A stretch of DNA of 64,000 nucleotides from Taudactylus pleione (GCA_031769625.1 JAUIMM010001416.1:124001-188000), one strand, 5' to 3'; positions 39,490 to 53,627 are shown, numbered from the stretch's first letter. The notes: generated by a model from the letters alone, not told the origin. A program made the numbers and translations.

Positions 39490-42400
39490 TCCCCATCTTC
39501 TCCCATTACTCCACTTTCATTTGATTATACTCCACAGGGGTCCTACTACCTCTCTGCTAATCCCTCCTCCCACTCCCCTCTCCATGTCCCTTCACCCCAC
39601 CTCCATCCACATATCATTAAGCTCCCTTCCTGCCCACCTTCTGCTTGCTCCCCTTCTAGCACTGGAGACCGCACCAACGCTACACTCTATTCAGCTCGGT
39701 CCCCCAAATTAATCTCACCTCCATGCTTCAGCAACCCTGATAATCTCATTCAAATCTCTACAAGAAACTCTGTCCCTCTATCCTGTGCCCTCTGGAATGC
39801 CAGATCAGTCTGTAATAAACTGGTCCCCACCCATGACCTTTTCATCTCCAACTCCCTGAATCTCCTAGCCATTACTGAAACCTGGAATTTACCCTCTGAT
39901 AGCACTTTTCCTGTAGCTCTGTCCTCTGGGGGCTTCACCTTTTCCCACACCCCACGACCTGGGGGTCACCATGGTGGTGGTGTTGGGGTCCTTCTAATCC
40001 CTGGTTATTCATACCAACCCATTCCTCTGAACCATCCCTTACATTCTCTACATTTGAAGTCCATGCTTTATGCCTCTTCCACCCAGTACACCTCCGAGTA
40101 GCTGTCATTTACCGTCCCCCTGGCCCTCCCTCCAAGTTCCTTGACAACTTTGCTTCCTGGCTCCCTCACTTTCTCTCCTCTGACCTCCCCTCCATTATCC
40201 TAGGTGACTTCAATATTCCAATTGATATCCCCACAGAATCCTCTGCCTTCAAACTCCTTACCCTCACATCTTCATTTGGCCTCTCCCAATGGACCTCCTC
40301 ACCCCCCCCAAGTGAATGGCCATTTGTTTGATATGGTCTTCACTCACCTTTGCGATATTTCTTATCACTCCAATTCCCCTTTCCCTCTTTCTGACCATCA
40401 CCTTCTCTCTTTTAACCTGTCCCTCTCTCTTTCCCCTCCTCTACCTCCAAAAGCCACCATCGCGAAGTGTAACATTAAGTCTATCGACACAGTTTCCTTT
40501 TCTCCCCTGCTTGACTCACTTCTCTCCCCTATCCTCTCTCTCTCCTGCCCTGAACAAGCCACTTCCCTATACAATGCCTCCCTTACTTCTGCTCTGGACT
40601 CTGTTGCTCCGGCGATCACTACTCACACTTGCAGATCTACTCCTCAACCCTGGCATTCCAAATGCACCAGATACCTGCAAAAGTGCCGAGCGATAGTGGA
40701 GAAGATCATGCTGTAAGGCAGATTTTCTCCATTTCAAATGTATGATCTCATCCTATAGTGCTGCTCTCTCCCTCTCTAAACAGTCATATTTCAAGAACCT
40801 CATCTCCTCTCAGTGCTCTAATACCCTGCGTCTCTTCACCACCCTGAACACCCTCCTTCGCCCACCCCTCCTCACCTCCCCTCCTTGCTCTCTGCCCTTG
40901 ACTTCACTACCTACTTTATATCTAAAATTGATTCAATACGTCAGGACATCATATCCAACCAGTCCCCCAGCTCTCCACCTCCTCCTTTCCCAGATCACCC
41001 CTCCCCATCAACTTTACCAACTCTAACATCTTTCTCTCCTGTATCTCGAGTGGGTCATGGCCCTCATCCGGTCCTCCCCCTCCCCTTCCACTTCCCCCAT
41101 TGATTCTATCCCCTCCTGCCTCCGTTACCTCTCTCCTTCTGCCTGCTCCCATCTTGCCCACCTCATGAAGCTCTCCCTCTCATCAGGAACTGTTCCTTCT
41201 GCATTCAAGCATGCCCTTGTCTCCCCCATTCTTAAAAAAACCTACCCTTGATCCTAACCTTCTCTTTAACAACTAACCCATCTCTCTCCTCCCTTTTGCC
41301 TCCAAACTCCTTGAACGTATTGTCTACAACCGCCTTACCACTTTTCTTTCCTCCCACTCCCTCCTTGACCATTTTCAGTCTGGCTTCCATTCTGTCCACT
41401 CCACTGAAACTGCCCTCACTAAAGTCAGCAATGACCTCCTTGCTGCCAAATCCAAGGGCCACTACTCTCTGCTCATTCTCCTTGATCTCTGTGCTGCTTT
41501 TGACACTGTGGACCACCCTCTCCTGCTGCAAATCCTTCACTCCCTTGGTCTACGTGACACTGCTCTCTCCTGGCTATCCTCCTACCTCTGACCGATCTTT
41601 CTTGGTTTCCTCTCATGACTCCTCTCCCCCCCCACAGCCTCTTACAGTAGGTGTTCCCCAAGATTCTGTTCTTGGTCCTCTCCTATTCTCCCTCTATACG
41701 TCCTCTTTAGGTGAACGCATCAGCTCTTTTGACCTCCATTATCATCTCTATGCTGTTGATACTCAGATCTACCTTTCCTCCCCTGATCTTTCCCCCTCTC
41801 TCATCTGACTCATTTATATAAAAGTCTCTCTGCTGTCTCTTCCTGGATGTCCCAGCGATTTCTTAAACTTAATAAGACAGAGCTGATCATCTTCCCACCC
41901 TCCCACATAACCTCACTTCCCACTGTTTCTTTATCAAATGATGGAATAACTATTTCATCTAATCCTGAAGTGCGCTGTCTTGGAGTTATCCTTCAAACCA
42001 CATATACAGAACCTTTTGCAGTCCTGTCGTTTCCATCTCAAAAATATTTTCAAGCTCAGACCCTACTGTATCTCACCCAGGATGCCACTAAAACCCTCAT
42101 ACACTCACTGGTCATCTCCAGACTGGACTACTGTATCCTCCTCCTATCTGGCCTCCCCAAATCCCAGCTCTTTCCTCTCCAGTCTGTCCTTAATGCTGCT
42201 GCTCGGCTCATCTTCCTCTCCAAATGCTCTACATCTGCCTCCCCTCTGCTACAAGCCCTCCACTGGCTCCCCTTCCCTTTTAGAACCCAATTTAAGGTTC
42301 TCAGAGTCGCTTACAAAGCCCTCATCCAATCTACCCCCATATACATCTCTGATCTCATCTCCTTTCACTCTCCTGTCCACTCTCTTCATTCAACTAATTC

Positions 42401-42866
42401 ATGCCGCCTTTTATGCCAGCTGATTACTTCCTCCCACTCCCACCTCCAAAATTTGGCCCGCACTGCTCCCCACCTCTGGAACTCTCTCCCTCTCCCCATC
42501 AGACTCTCCATCTCTTTGCAATCCTTCAAACGGGCTCTCAAGACCCGCTCCTTCCTCCCCGTCTACCCCATCTGTGTCTCACCTGTTTGTCTGCCCCTCC
42601 CTTTTAGAATATAAGCTCTTATGAGCAGGGCCCTCTACCCTCTTGTGCTTCTCCCTACTTAGTTTCATCTACTTCTTACCCCCCACTAGGGCACCTAACA
42701 CTTGGCTGCTTTGCTCTTTTGCTTATCTGGGTGTTATGGTCGGTAATGTAGCAATATATATTATCCATGTCCTGGTCCTGTATTGTATTGTTCTGTAAGT
42801 CATTGGTCAACAGTTTGTTTATATAGAACACTTGTGGCGCCATATAAATAAATGATAATAATAATA
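39490..42866 (+). mobile_element. Decayed L2/CR1-type LINE
   Basis: About 3.4 kb in sense orientation. An apurinic-endonuclease-like region is followed by a reverse transcriptase and a C-terminal domain. The 3' end GGCGCCATATAAATAAATGA followed by ATAATAATA is typical of L2-type tails. Several frameshifts and stops make it a fossil. The 5' end is uncertain: sequence before about 39700 is C-rich and only loosely L2-like, and no first ORF is seen, so it is probably 5' truncated. Confidence 0.88.
39721..42614 (+). pseudogene. LINE endonuclease-reverse transcriptase, broken
   Basis: The endonuclease part reads CALWNARSVCNK, LAITETWNL, VAVIYRPPGPP and ILGDFNIP, then NGHLFDMVF and LSDHHLLSF, the expected order of AP-endonuclease motifs. 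It changes frame near 40045 and again at a C-run near 40305. The RT shows [28 protein letters not shown] and [13 protein letters not shown], with a stop at about 41274 (NN*PISLLPF) and a frame change near 41585. [18 protein letters not shown] then leads to YAVD at 41749-41760, where the first Asp of the usual YADD is replaced by Val. The C-terminal part (41847-42614) has LNKTELIIFPP, LIHSLVISRLDYC and LQALHWLPF. The enzyme would normally nick target DNA and prime reverse transcription there; this copy cannot. Confidence 0.85.
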
Positions 42867-42954
42867 TTACCAGAGAATATACACATCAGTGTCTCGTATA
42901 TTTGTTTGTGGAGAAGATCATATCTCTCTGTTATATTTGTTCTAGGATATACAT
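42867..42954. other. Junction between the LINE and the microsatellite
   Basis: About 90 bp of AT-rich sequence, with AATATACACAT at 42876-42886 and then the first irregular ATCTCTCT motifs. Nothing else is recognisable. Confidence 0.5.
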
Positions 42955-43532
42955 TTTCTCATATCTATCTCTCTCTCTCATATATCATATCTATCTCTCT
43001 CATATCATATCTATCTCACTCTCATCATATCTATCTCTCTCATATCATATCTATCTCTCTCTCATATCATATCTATCTCTCTCATATCATATCTATCTCA
43101 CTCTCATCATATCTATCTCTCTCATATCATATCTATCTCTCTCTCATATCATATCTATCTCTCTCATATCATATCTATCTCACTCTCATCATATCTATCT
43201 CTCTCTCTCATATCATGTCTCTCTCTCTCTCATATCATATCTCTCTCATATCATATCTATCTCTCTCATATCATATCTATCTCTCTCATATCATATCTAT
43301 CTCACTCTCATCATATCTATCTCTCTCTCATATCATATCATCTCTCTCTCTCATATATCTATCTCTCTCTCATATCATATCTATCTCACTCTCATCATAT
43401 CTATCTCTCTCTCTCATATCATATCTCTCTCATATCTCTCTCTCTCATATCATATCTCTCTCATATCATATCTATCTCTCTCAAATCATATCTCTCTCAT
43501 ATCATATCATCTCTCTCTCTCATATCATATCA

Positions 43533-43577
<45 letters not shown>

Positions 43578-44386
43578 ATATCATATCTATCTCTCTCTCA
43601 TATCATATTTCTCTCATATATCATATCTATCTCTCTCTCATATCATATCTATCTCTCTCTCATATCATATCTCTCTCTCTCATATCATATCTATCTCTTT
43701 CTCATATCATGTCTATCTCACTCTCATATCATATCTATCTCTCTCTCATCATATATCTCTCTCTCATATCTCTCTCTCTCATATCATATCTATCTCTCTC
43801 TCATATCATATCTCTCTCATATCTCTCTCTCATATCATATCTATCTCTCTCTCATATCATCTCTCTCAAATCATCTCTCTCATATCATATCTCTCTCTCA
43901 TATCATATCTCTGTCATATATCATATCTATCTCTCTCTCATATCATATCTATCTCTCTCTCATATCATATCTATCTCTCTCTCATATATCTATCTCTCTC
44001 TCATATCATATCTATCTATCTCTCATATCATAACTATCTCTCTCTCATATCATATCTATCTCTCTCATATATCTATCTGTCTCTCATATATCTATCTCTC
44101 TCTCTCATATCATATCTATCTCTCTCTCATATCATATCTCTCTCTCATATCATATCTATCTCTCTTTCATATCATATCTATCTCTCATATCATATCTATC
44201 TCTCTCTCATATCATATCTATCTCTCTCTCATATCATATCTATCTCTCTCTCATATCATATCTATCTCTCTCTCATATCATATCTATCTCTCTCTCATAT
44301 CATATCTCTCTCATATATCATATCTCTCTCTCTCTCAAATCATATCTCTCTCATATCATATCATCTCTCTCTGTCATATCATATCA

Positions 44387-44437
<51 letters not shown>

Positions 44438-44846
44438 ATATCTCATATCATATCTATCTCTCTCTCATATCATATCTCTCATATATATCTCTCTCTCTCA
44501 TATCATATCTATCTCTCTCATATCATATCTATCTCTCTCTCATATCATATCTCTCTCTCTCTCATATCATATCTATCTCTCTCTCATATCATATCTATCT
44601 CTCTCATATCATATCTATCTCTCTCTCATATCATATTTCTCTCTCAAATCATATCATATCTCTCTCATATCATATCTATCTCTCTCTCATATCATATATC
44701 TCTCTCATATCATATATCTCTCTCATATCATATCTCTCATATCATATCTATCTCTCTCTCATATCATATCTCTCTCTCATATCATATCTCTCTCACACTC
44801 ATATCTATCTCTCTCTCATATCATCTCTCTCTCTCATATCATATCA

Positions 44847-44880
<34 letters not shown>

Positions 44881-45646
44881 CTCATATCATATCTATCTCT
44901 CTCTCATATCATATCTCTCTCATATATATATATCTCTCTCATATCATATCTATCTCTCTCTCATATCCTATTTCTCTCTCAAATCATATCATATGTCTCT
45001 CATATCATATCTATCTCTTTCTCATATCATATCTATCTCTTTCTCATATCATATCTATCTCACTCTCATATCATATCTATCTCTCTCTCATCATATATCT
45101 CTCTCTCATATCTCTCTCTCTCATATCATATCTATCTCTCTCTCATATCATATCTCTCTCATATCTCTCTCATATCATATCTCTCTCTCATATCATATCT
45201 CTCTCATATCATATCTATCTCTCTCTCATATCATATCTATCTCTCTCTCATATATCTATCTCTCTCTCATATCATATCTATCTCTCATATCATAACTATC
45301 TCTCTCTCATATCATATCTATCTCTCTCATATATCTATCTGTCTCTCATATATCTATCTCTCTCTCTCATATCATATCTATCTCTCTCTCATATCATATC
45401 TCTCTCTCTCATATCATATCTATCTCTCTTTCATATCATATCTATCTCTCATATCATATCTATCTCTCATATCATATCTATCTCTCTCTCATATCATATC
45501 TATCTCTCTCTCATATCATATCTATCTCTCTCTCATATCATATCTATCTCTCTCTCATATCATATCTCTCTCATATATCATATCTCTCTCTCTCTCAAAT
45601 CATATCTCTCTCATATCATATCATCTCTCTCTGTCATATCATATCA

Positions 45647-45703
<57 letters not shown>

Positions 45704-46521
45704 ATATCATATCTATCTCTCTCTCATATCATATCTCTCATATATATCTCTCTCTCTCATATCATATCTATCTCTCTCATATCATATCTATCTCTCTCTC
45801 ATATCATATCTATCTCTCTCTCATATCATATCTATCTCTCTCATATCATATCTATCTCTCTCTCATATCATATTTCTCTCTCAAATCATATCATATCTCT
45901 CTCATATCATATCTATCTCTCTCTCATATCATATATCTCTCTCATATCATATCTCTCTCATATCATATCTATCTCTCTCTCATATCATATTTCTCTCTCA
46001 AATCATATCATATCTCTCTCATATCATATCTATCTCTCTCTCATATCATATATCTCTCTCATATCATATATCTCTCTCATATCATATCTCTCTCATATCA
46101 TATCTATCTCTCTCTCATATCATATCTCTCTCTCATATCATATCTCTCTCACACTCATATCTATCTCTCTCATATCATATCTCTCTCTCATATCATCTCT
46201 CTCTCTCATATCATATCAATCTCTCTTTCATATCATATCTATCTCTCTTTCATATCATATCTATCTCTCTCATATCATATCTCTCTCTCATATATATCTC
46301 TCTCTCATATCATATCTATGTCTCTCTCATATCATATTTCTCTCATATATCATATCTATCTCTCTCTCATATCATATCTATCTCTCTCTCATATCATATC
46401 TCTCTCTCTCATATCATATCTATCTCTCTCTCATATCATATCTATCTCTCTTTCATATCATATCTATCTCTCTCTCAAATCATATCTCTCTCATATCATA
46501 TCTCTCTCTCATATCATATCA

Positions 46522-46562
<41 letters not shown>

Positions 46563-46660
46563 ATATCATATCTATCTCTCTCTCTCATATCATATCATAT
46601 CTCTCTCATATATATCTCTCTCAAATCATATCATCTCTCTCTCATATATATATATATACA

Positions 46661-46692
<32 letters not shown>

Positions 46693-46818
46693 CTCTCATA
46701 TCATATCTCTCTTTCATATATATATCTCTCTCATATCATATCTATCTCTCATATCATATCATATCTCTCTCTCATATATATCTCTCTCTCATATATATCT
46801 CTCTCTCAAATCATATCA

Positions 46819-46853
<35 letters not shown>

Positions 46854-47407
46854 GATATATCTCTCATATCATATCTCTCTCCCATATATATATATCTCTC
46901 TCATATCATATCTATCTCTCATATCATATCTATCTCTCTCTCATATCATATTTCTCTCTCAAATCATATCATATCTCTCTCATATCATATCTATCTCTCT
47001 CTCATATCATATCTATCTCTCTCTCATATCATATCTATCTCTCTCTCATATCATATCTATCTCTCTCTCATATCATATCTCTCTCATATCATATCTATCT
47101 CTCTCTCATATCATATCTATCTCTCTCTCATATCATATCTATCTCTCTCTCATATCATATCTATCTCTCTCTCATATCATATCATCTCTCTCATATCATA
47201 TCATCTCTCTCTCTCTCATATATCTATCTCTCTCATATCATATCTATCTCTCTCTCATATCATATCATCTCTCTCTCATATATATATATATATCTCTCAT
47301 ATATCATATCTCTCTCATATCATATCTATCTCTCTCTCATATCTATCTCTCTCTCTCTCATATATATATATATATCTCATATCATATCTATCTCTCATAT
47401 CATATCA

Positions 47408-47462
<55 letters not shown>

Positions 47463-47548
47463 ATATATCATATCTCTCTCATATCATATCTATCTCTCTC
47501 TCATATCATATCTATCTCTCTCTCATATCATCTCTCTCTCTCATATCA

Positions 47549-47594
<46 letters not shown>

Positions 47595-48229
47595 CTCATA
47601 TCATATCTATCTCTCTCATATCATATCATCTCTCTCTCTCTCATATATATATATATCTCTCATATATCATATCTCTCTCATATCATATCTATCTCTCTCT
47701 CATATCATATCTCTCTCTCTCTCTCATATCATATCTATCTCTCTCTCATATCATATCTATCTCTCTCTCATATCATATTTCTCTCATATATCATATCTAT
47801 CTCTCTCTCATATCATATCTATCTCTCTCTCATATCATATCTCTCTCATATATCATATCTATCTCTCTCTCATATCATATCTATCTCTCTCTCATCATAT
47901 CTCTCTCTCTCTCTCATATCATATCTATCTTTCTCTCATATCATATCTCTCTCATATCATATCTCTCTCATTTATCATATCTATCTCTCTCTCATATCAT
48001 ATCTATCTCTCTCTCATATCATATCTATCTCTCTCTCATATCATATCTATCTCTCTCATATCATATCTCTCTCATATATCATATCTATCTCTCTCTCATA
48101 TCATATCTATCTCTCTCTCATATCATATCTATCTCTCTCTCATATCATATCTCTCTCATATATCATATCTATCTCTCTCTCATATCATATCTATCTCTCT
48201 CTCATATCATATCTATCTCTCTCTCATAT
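42955..48229. repeat. CT/AT microsatellite field, left part
   Basis: This is an imperfect array built from CTCTCATATCATATCTATCT and shorter variants, with at least a dozen embedded (AT)n runs, for example near 43545, 44405, 44860, 45665, 46530, 47425 and 47570. Nearby copies of whole segments occur: about 44050-44530 recurs at about 45310-45790. Open frames such as repeated Ser-Leu-Ile-Ser-Tyr are products of the repeat. It continues as 49536-53627 beyond a hAT insertion. Confidence 0.95.
44050..45790. repeat. Segment duplication inside the microsatellite, offset about 1260 bp
   Basis: A run of rare variants (ATCTATCTGTCTCTCATATA, later CTCTCAAATCATATC and CTCTGTCATATC, then a long AT run) appears at about 44060-44430 and again at about 45320-45690. 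The offset is 1260-1262 bp. The AT run is longer in the second copy. Confidence 0.8.
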
Positions 48230-48908
48230 CATATATCCAGGGGCGGATTGGGCCGCCGGGACGCCGGGCTGGTTCCTGCTGGGCCGGTCCCTTAGTTGCC
48301 TTTAGGGGCCGGCGGCTGCACTTCCCTTACCCACCCCTCTACTTTGGTGGCCCGGCTGCCGCGATCGGGGCTCAGCTCCAATCGCGCAGCATTACAGTTA
48401 CACTGTATGTTAAATAAAATGGCCGCCAGGGGAGCTGCTGCGCATGCCCAGCCGCAGCAGCTCCTCCCATAATCCTTTGCGGAGCCTGTCACTGACGGCT
48501 TTGCCTCTAGGCTTCTGTGGCCAGCCTCCGTCCAGGATAACTACGTGCACGCTGGCTGCTACAACAAGCAGCCTGTGCACACACAGAACGCCGGGCACAG
48601 GAGCAGCCTGCAAATACACAGTGTGACTGCTGATAATTATACAGTAAGTAACCTGTGTAATTATATCTAACATATGTCTGCCTGCCGTTCCACTTGCTTA
48701 TATATATATATATATATATATATATAGATATAGATACACAGTATATGTATATCTATATGTCATACATATATATATTTATATAATTATATACATATAGATA
48801 TACATATACTGTGTATATATATATATATATGTATATCTATGTGTATATATATATATATGTATACACACATGTATGTGTATATATGTATGTGTGTTTGTAT
48901 ATATATAT

Positions 48909-49043
48909 CCTCCAACAAGACCCGTTCCATTAGGTACAAAATGCTTTGCTCCTGGACTTGCCACAGGTGGCTGCAATCATACATTAAGAGGGAAGTCAAG
49001 GAGCAGAGCATTTTGTACCTAATGGGACGGGTCATGTTGGAGG
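48909..49043. mobile_element. Palindromic mini-MITE nested in the hAT element
   Basis: Arms of 51 bp, at 48909-48959 and 48993-49043, are reverse complements at 47 of 51 positions. Both outer ends read CCTCCAACA on their own strand and contain CATTAGGTACAAAATGCT. The short loop contains CCACAGGTGGCTGCAATCAT. It sits inside a TA microsatellite, as expected of elements targeting TA-rich DNA. It resembles short foldback MITEs common in frog genomes, but that is from memory and I do not assign a superfamily. Confidence 0.75.
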
Positions 49044-49214
49044 GTCTGTGTATATATAATATATATATATAATATATATATATATTTGTGTTTACTTGTG
49101 TGTGTGTGTGTGTGTGTATATCTGTATGTATATATATATAGATAGATATATGGAATGCCATCACTCTGGTTCCCGGCAGTCAAAAATCCTGACTCCGCTC
49201 CTGGTTCCTTAAGC

Positions 49215-49300
49215 TAACCTCCCCCCTCCCACGCCCTAAACCTAACCTAACCTATCCCTCAGTACCTAACCCTAACCCTCCCCCTAAACCTAAAAATGTT
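49215..49300 (-). repeat. C-rich motif related to the downstream G-rich minisatellite
   Basis: Read on the minus strand it contains GGGGGAGGGTTAGGGTTAGG followed by TACTGAGGG, close to the minisatellite unit GGGTTAGG CACTAGGGGG. It exists here as only one or two degenerate units inside the hAT element. Confidence 0.7.
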
Positions 49301-49535
49301 GTGGCACCCCTCACTGCATCTGTATTGGTGTTTCGCTGTATTTACCGCTGTGCATCATGCAAGGGGTTAGTAGTAGTAGCCGCGACTGCATCCAATTTAG
49401 AATCAGGCCCTATAAGGAGGGAGTATCCTGTCCTCTCACCATACCCCGTCCTTCTCAACTGAGCCCGTCCCATTAGGGCTGCTTCCAAAAATTTCCCGGG
49501 CTGGTTTTCCATCCCAATCCGCCCCTGCATGTATC

Positions 49536-52500
49536 TCTCTCATATCATATCATATCTCTCTCTCATATCATATCTATCTCACACTCATATCTATCTCTCT
49601 CATATATATATATCTCTCTCTCATATATCTCTCTCTCTCATATATATATCTCTCTCTCTCATATCTCTCTCATATATCTCTCTCATATATAATCTCTCTC
49701 TCATATCATATCTCTCTCTCATATATACTCACTCATATCATATCTCTCTCTCATATATATCTCTCTCACTCATATCTCTCTCATACTCTCTCATATCTCT
49801 CTCTCATATCATATCTCTCTCTCATATATATCTCACTCTCTTCATATCTCTCTCTCATATCATATCTCTCTCATATATATCTCTCTCATATCTCTCTCTC
49901 ATATCTCTCTCTCTCATATCATATCTCTCTCTCATATATATCTCTCTCTCTCATATATATCTCATCTCTCATATCATATCTATGTCTCTCTCATATTATA
50001 TTTCTCTCTCAAATCATATATCTCTCTCTCATATCATATCTCTCTATCTCATATCATCTCTCACTATCATCTCTCTCTCTCATATCATATACTCTCTCTC
50101 ATATCATAACTATCTCTATCATATCATATCTCTCTCTCTCTTATCATATCTCTCTCCTCTCATATCTCTCTCATATCATACTCTCTCATATCATATCTAT
50201 CTCTATCATATCATATCTCTCTCTCTTATCATATCATCTCTCTCTCATATCATATCTCTCTTTCATATCAATATCTCTCTCTTCTCTCTCTATCATATCT
50301 CTCTCATATCTTTCTCATATCATATCGCTCTCATATCATATCTCTCTCTCTCATATCATATCTCTCTCTCATATCATATCTATCTATCTCATCTCTCATC
50401 ATATCTCTCTCTCTCTCATATCATATCTCTCTCTCATATCATATTTCTCTCTCATATCATCTCTCTCTCTTATATCATATCTATCTCTCTCTCATATCAT
50501 ATCATATATCTATCATATCATCTCTCTCTCTTATATCATATCTATCTCTCTCATATCATATCTCTCTCTCATATCATATCTCTCTCATATCATATCTCTC
50601 TCATATCATATCTATCTCTCTCATATCATATCTATCTCACACTCATATCTATCTCTCTCTCATATCATATCTCTCTCTCATATATCTCTCTCTCTCTCAT
50701 ATATATATCTCTCTCTCTCATATCATCTCTCTCTCATATCATATCTATCTCTCTCTTTCATATCTATCTCTCTCATATATCTATCTCTCTCATATCTCTC
50801 TCTCATATCATATCTCTCTATCTCTCTCTCATATCATATCTCTCTCTCATATCATATATATCTCTCTCTCATATCATATCTCTCTCATATCATATCTATC
50901 TCTCTCTCATATCATATTTCTCTCTCAAATCATATCATATCTCTCTCATATCATATCTATCTCTCTCATATCATATATATCTCTCTCATATATCATATCT
51001 ATCTCTCTCTCATATCATATCTATCTCTCTCATATCATATCTATCTCTCTCTCATATCATATCTCTCTCTCATATATATATCTCTCTCTCTCATATCATA
51101 TCTATCTCTCTCTCATATCATATCTATCTCTCTCTCATATCATATTTCTCTCTCAAATCATATCATATCTCTCTCATATCATTATCTCTCTCTCATATCA
51201 TATCTCTCTCTCATATACATCTCTCTCATATATATCTCTCTCTCATATCATCTCTCTCTCTCTCTTTCTCATAAATCTCTCTCATATCATATCTCTCTCT
51301 CATATCATATCTCTCTCTCATATTATATCTATCTCTCTCTCATATCATATCATATCATATCTCTCTCATATATCTATCTCTCTCTCATATCATCTCTCTC
51401 TCTCTCTTATCATATCTCTCTCTCATATCATATCTCTCTCTCATATCATCTCTCTCTCTCATATAATATCTCTCTCTCTCATATCATATCTCTCTCTCTC
51501 ATATCATATCTCTTTCTCATATCATATCTATCTTTCTCTCTCTCGCTATCATATCATATCTCTCTCTCTCTCATATCATCTCTCTCTCATATCATCTCTC
51601 TCTCTCTCATATCATATCTATCTCTCTCTTTCATATCTATCTCTCTCTCATATCTCTCTCATATCTCTCTCTCATATCATATCTCTCTCATATCATATCT
51701 CTCTCTCTCTCATATCATATCTCTCTCTCTCTCATATCATATCTCTCTCTCTCATATCATCTCTCTCTCATATCATCTCTCTCTCTCTCATATCATATCT
51801 CTCTCTTTCATATCATATCTCTCTTCTCTCTCTTATCATATCTCTCTCATATCTTTCTCATATATCGCTCTCATATCATATCTCTCTCTCATATCATATC
51901 TATCTTTCTCTCTCTCGCTCTCATATATCTATCTCTCTCATATCTCTCTCTCTCATATCATATCTCTCTCTCTCATATCATATCTCTTTCTCATATCATA
52001 TCTATCTTTCTCTCTCTCTCTCTCTCATATCATATCTCTCTCTCTCTCATATCATATCTCTCTCTCTCATATCATATATCTCTCTCATATCATATCTCTC
52101 TCTCATATTATATCTATCTCTCTCTTTCATATCTCTCTCTCATATCATATATATCTCTCTTATTATATCTATCTCTCTCTCATATCATATCTATCTCTCT
52201 CATATCATATCTCTCTCTCTCTCATATCATATATCTCTCTCATATCATATCTCTCTCTCATATTATATCTATCTCTCTCTCATATCATATCTCTCTCTCA
52301 TATTATATCTCTCTCTCATATATCATATCTATCTCTCTTTCATATCTCTCTCTCATATCATATCTCTCTCTCTCATATATCATATCTCTCTCATATCATA
52401 TCTCTCTCTCATATCATATCTCTCTCTCATATCATATCTCTCTCTCTCATATCATATCTCTCTCATATCATATCTATCTCTCTCTCATATGATCTCTCTC

Positions 52501-53383
52501 TCTCATATCATATCTCTCTCTCATATCATCTCTCTCTCTATCTTATCATATCTCTCATATCATCTCTCTCATATCATATCTATCTCTCTCTCATATCATA
52601 TCATATCTATCTCTCTCTTATCTATCTCTCTCTCATATCATATCTATCTCTCTCTCATATCATATCTCTCTCATATTATATCTATCTCTCTCATATCATA
52701 TATCTCTCTCTCATATCATATCTCTCTCATATTATATCTATCTCTCTCATATCATATATCTCTCTCTCATATCATATCTCTCTCTCTCATATATCTCTCT
52801 CATATCATATCTCTCTCTCTCATATCTCTCTCTCTCATATCATATCTATCTCTCTCTCTCATATCTCTCTCCCTCTCTCTCATATCATATCTATCTCTCT
52901 CATATCTCTCTCCCTCGCTCTCATATCATATCTCTCTCTCATATCATATCTCTCTCTCTCATATATCTCTCTCATATCATATCTCTCTCTCTCATATCTC
53001 TCATATCTCTCTCTCATATCATATCTCTCTCATATATCATATCTATCTCTCTCTCATATCATATCTATCTCTCTCTCCTATCTCTCTCTCATATCATATC
53101 TATATCTCTCTCATATCATATCTATCTCTCTCTCATATCATATCTCTCTCTCTCTTTCTCATATCTCTCTCTCTCATATCTTTCTCTCTCATATCATCTC
53201 TCTCTCTCTCTTATCTCTCTCTCTCATATCTCTCTCTCTCTCTCATATCTCTCTCATCATATCTCTCTCTCTCTCTCTCTCATATCTCTCTTCCTCTCTC
53301 TCATATAATATCTCTCTCATATCATCTCTCTCTATCTCATATCTCTCTCTCTCTCTCATAACTCTCTCATATCTCTCTCTCTC

Positions 53384-53467
<84 letters not shown>

Positions 53468-53576
53468 CTCTCTCTCTCTCATATCTCTCTCTCATATCTC
53501 TCCCTCTCTCTCATATCTCTCTCTCTCTCTCTCTCTCTCATATCTCTCTCTCTCATATATATCTCTCTCTCTCTCA

Positions 53577-53625
<49 letters not shown>

Positions 53626-53627
53626 TC
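49536..53627. repeat. CT/AT microsatellite field, right part
   Basis: This continues the field to the left of the hAT element. ATATCATATCTCTCTCTC motifs dominate, fewer long AT runs are present, and the last 300 bp drift into nearly pure (CT)n with occasional CAT. The trend from AT-containing units to (CT)n suggests slippage-driven decay at the right edge. Confidence 0.95.

Larger units (their letters stand above)
48238..49527. mobile_element. Non-autonomous hAT-type DNA transposon (MITE-like)
   Basis: The ends are perfect 15-bp inverted repeats: CAGGGGCGGATTGGG at the left and CCCAATCCGCCCCTG at the right. Together with the 8-bp duplication this marks the hAT superfamily. The 1290-bp interior has no transposase frame. 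It holds an imperfect hairpin around GGAGCTGCTGCG and CGCAGCAGCTCC (48430-48465), two AT-rich microsatellites (about 48700-48908 and 49045-49155), a palindromic mini-MITE between them, and a C-rich segment (49215-49300) related to the minisatellite at 54414-58085. The element interrupts the CT/AT field cleanly, so it arrived after that field had formed. Confidence 0.85.
48230..49535. repeat. 8-bp target duplication around the hAT element
   Basis: CATATATC at 48230-48237 and CATGTATC at 49528-49535 differ at one base. An 8-bp duplication is the length expected for hAT transposons. Because the flank is itself ATATC-rich, part of the match could be chance. Confidence 0.7.

Noticed and set aside
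48292..48673. Short frames in the left half of the hAT element as transposase remains
   Set aside because: They lack any hAT transposase motif such as the dimerisation region and follow GC-rich hairpin sequence.
42852..53361. Frames of up to 797 codons rich in Ser, Leu, Ile, His and Tyr in the CT/AT field
   Set aside because: They are direct translations of the microsatellite motif. Frames change wherever the repeat slips, and there is no start context or non-repeat domain.
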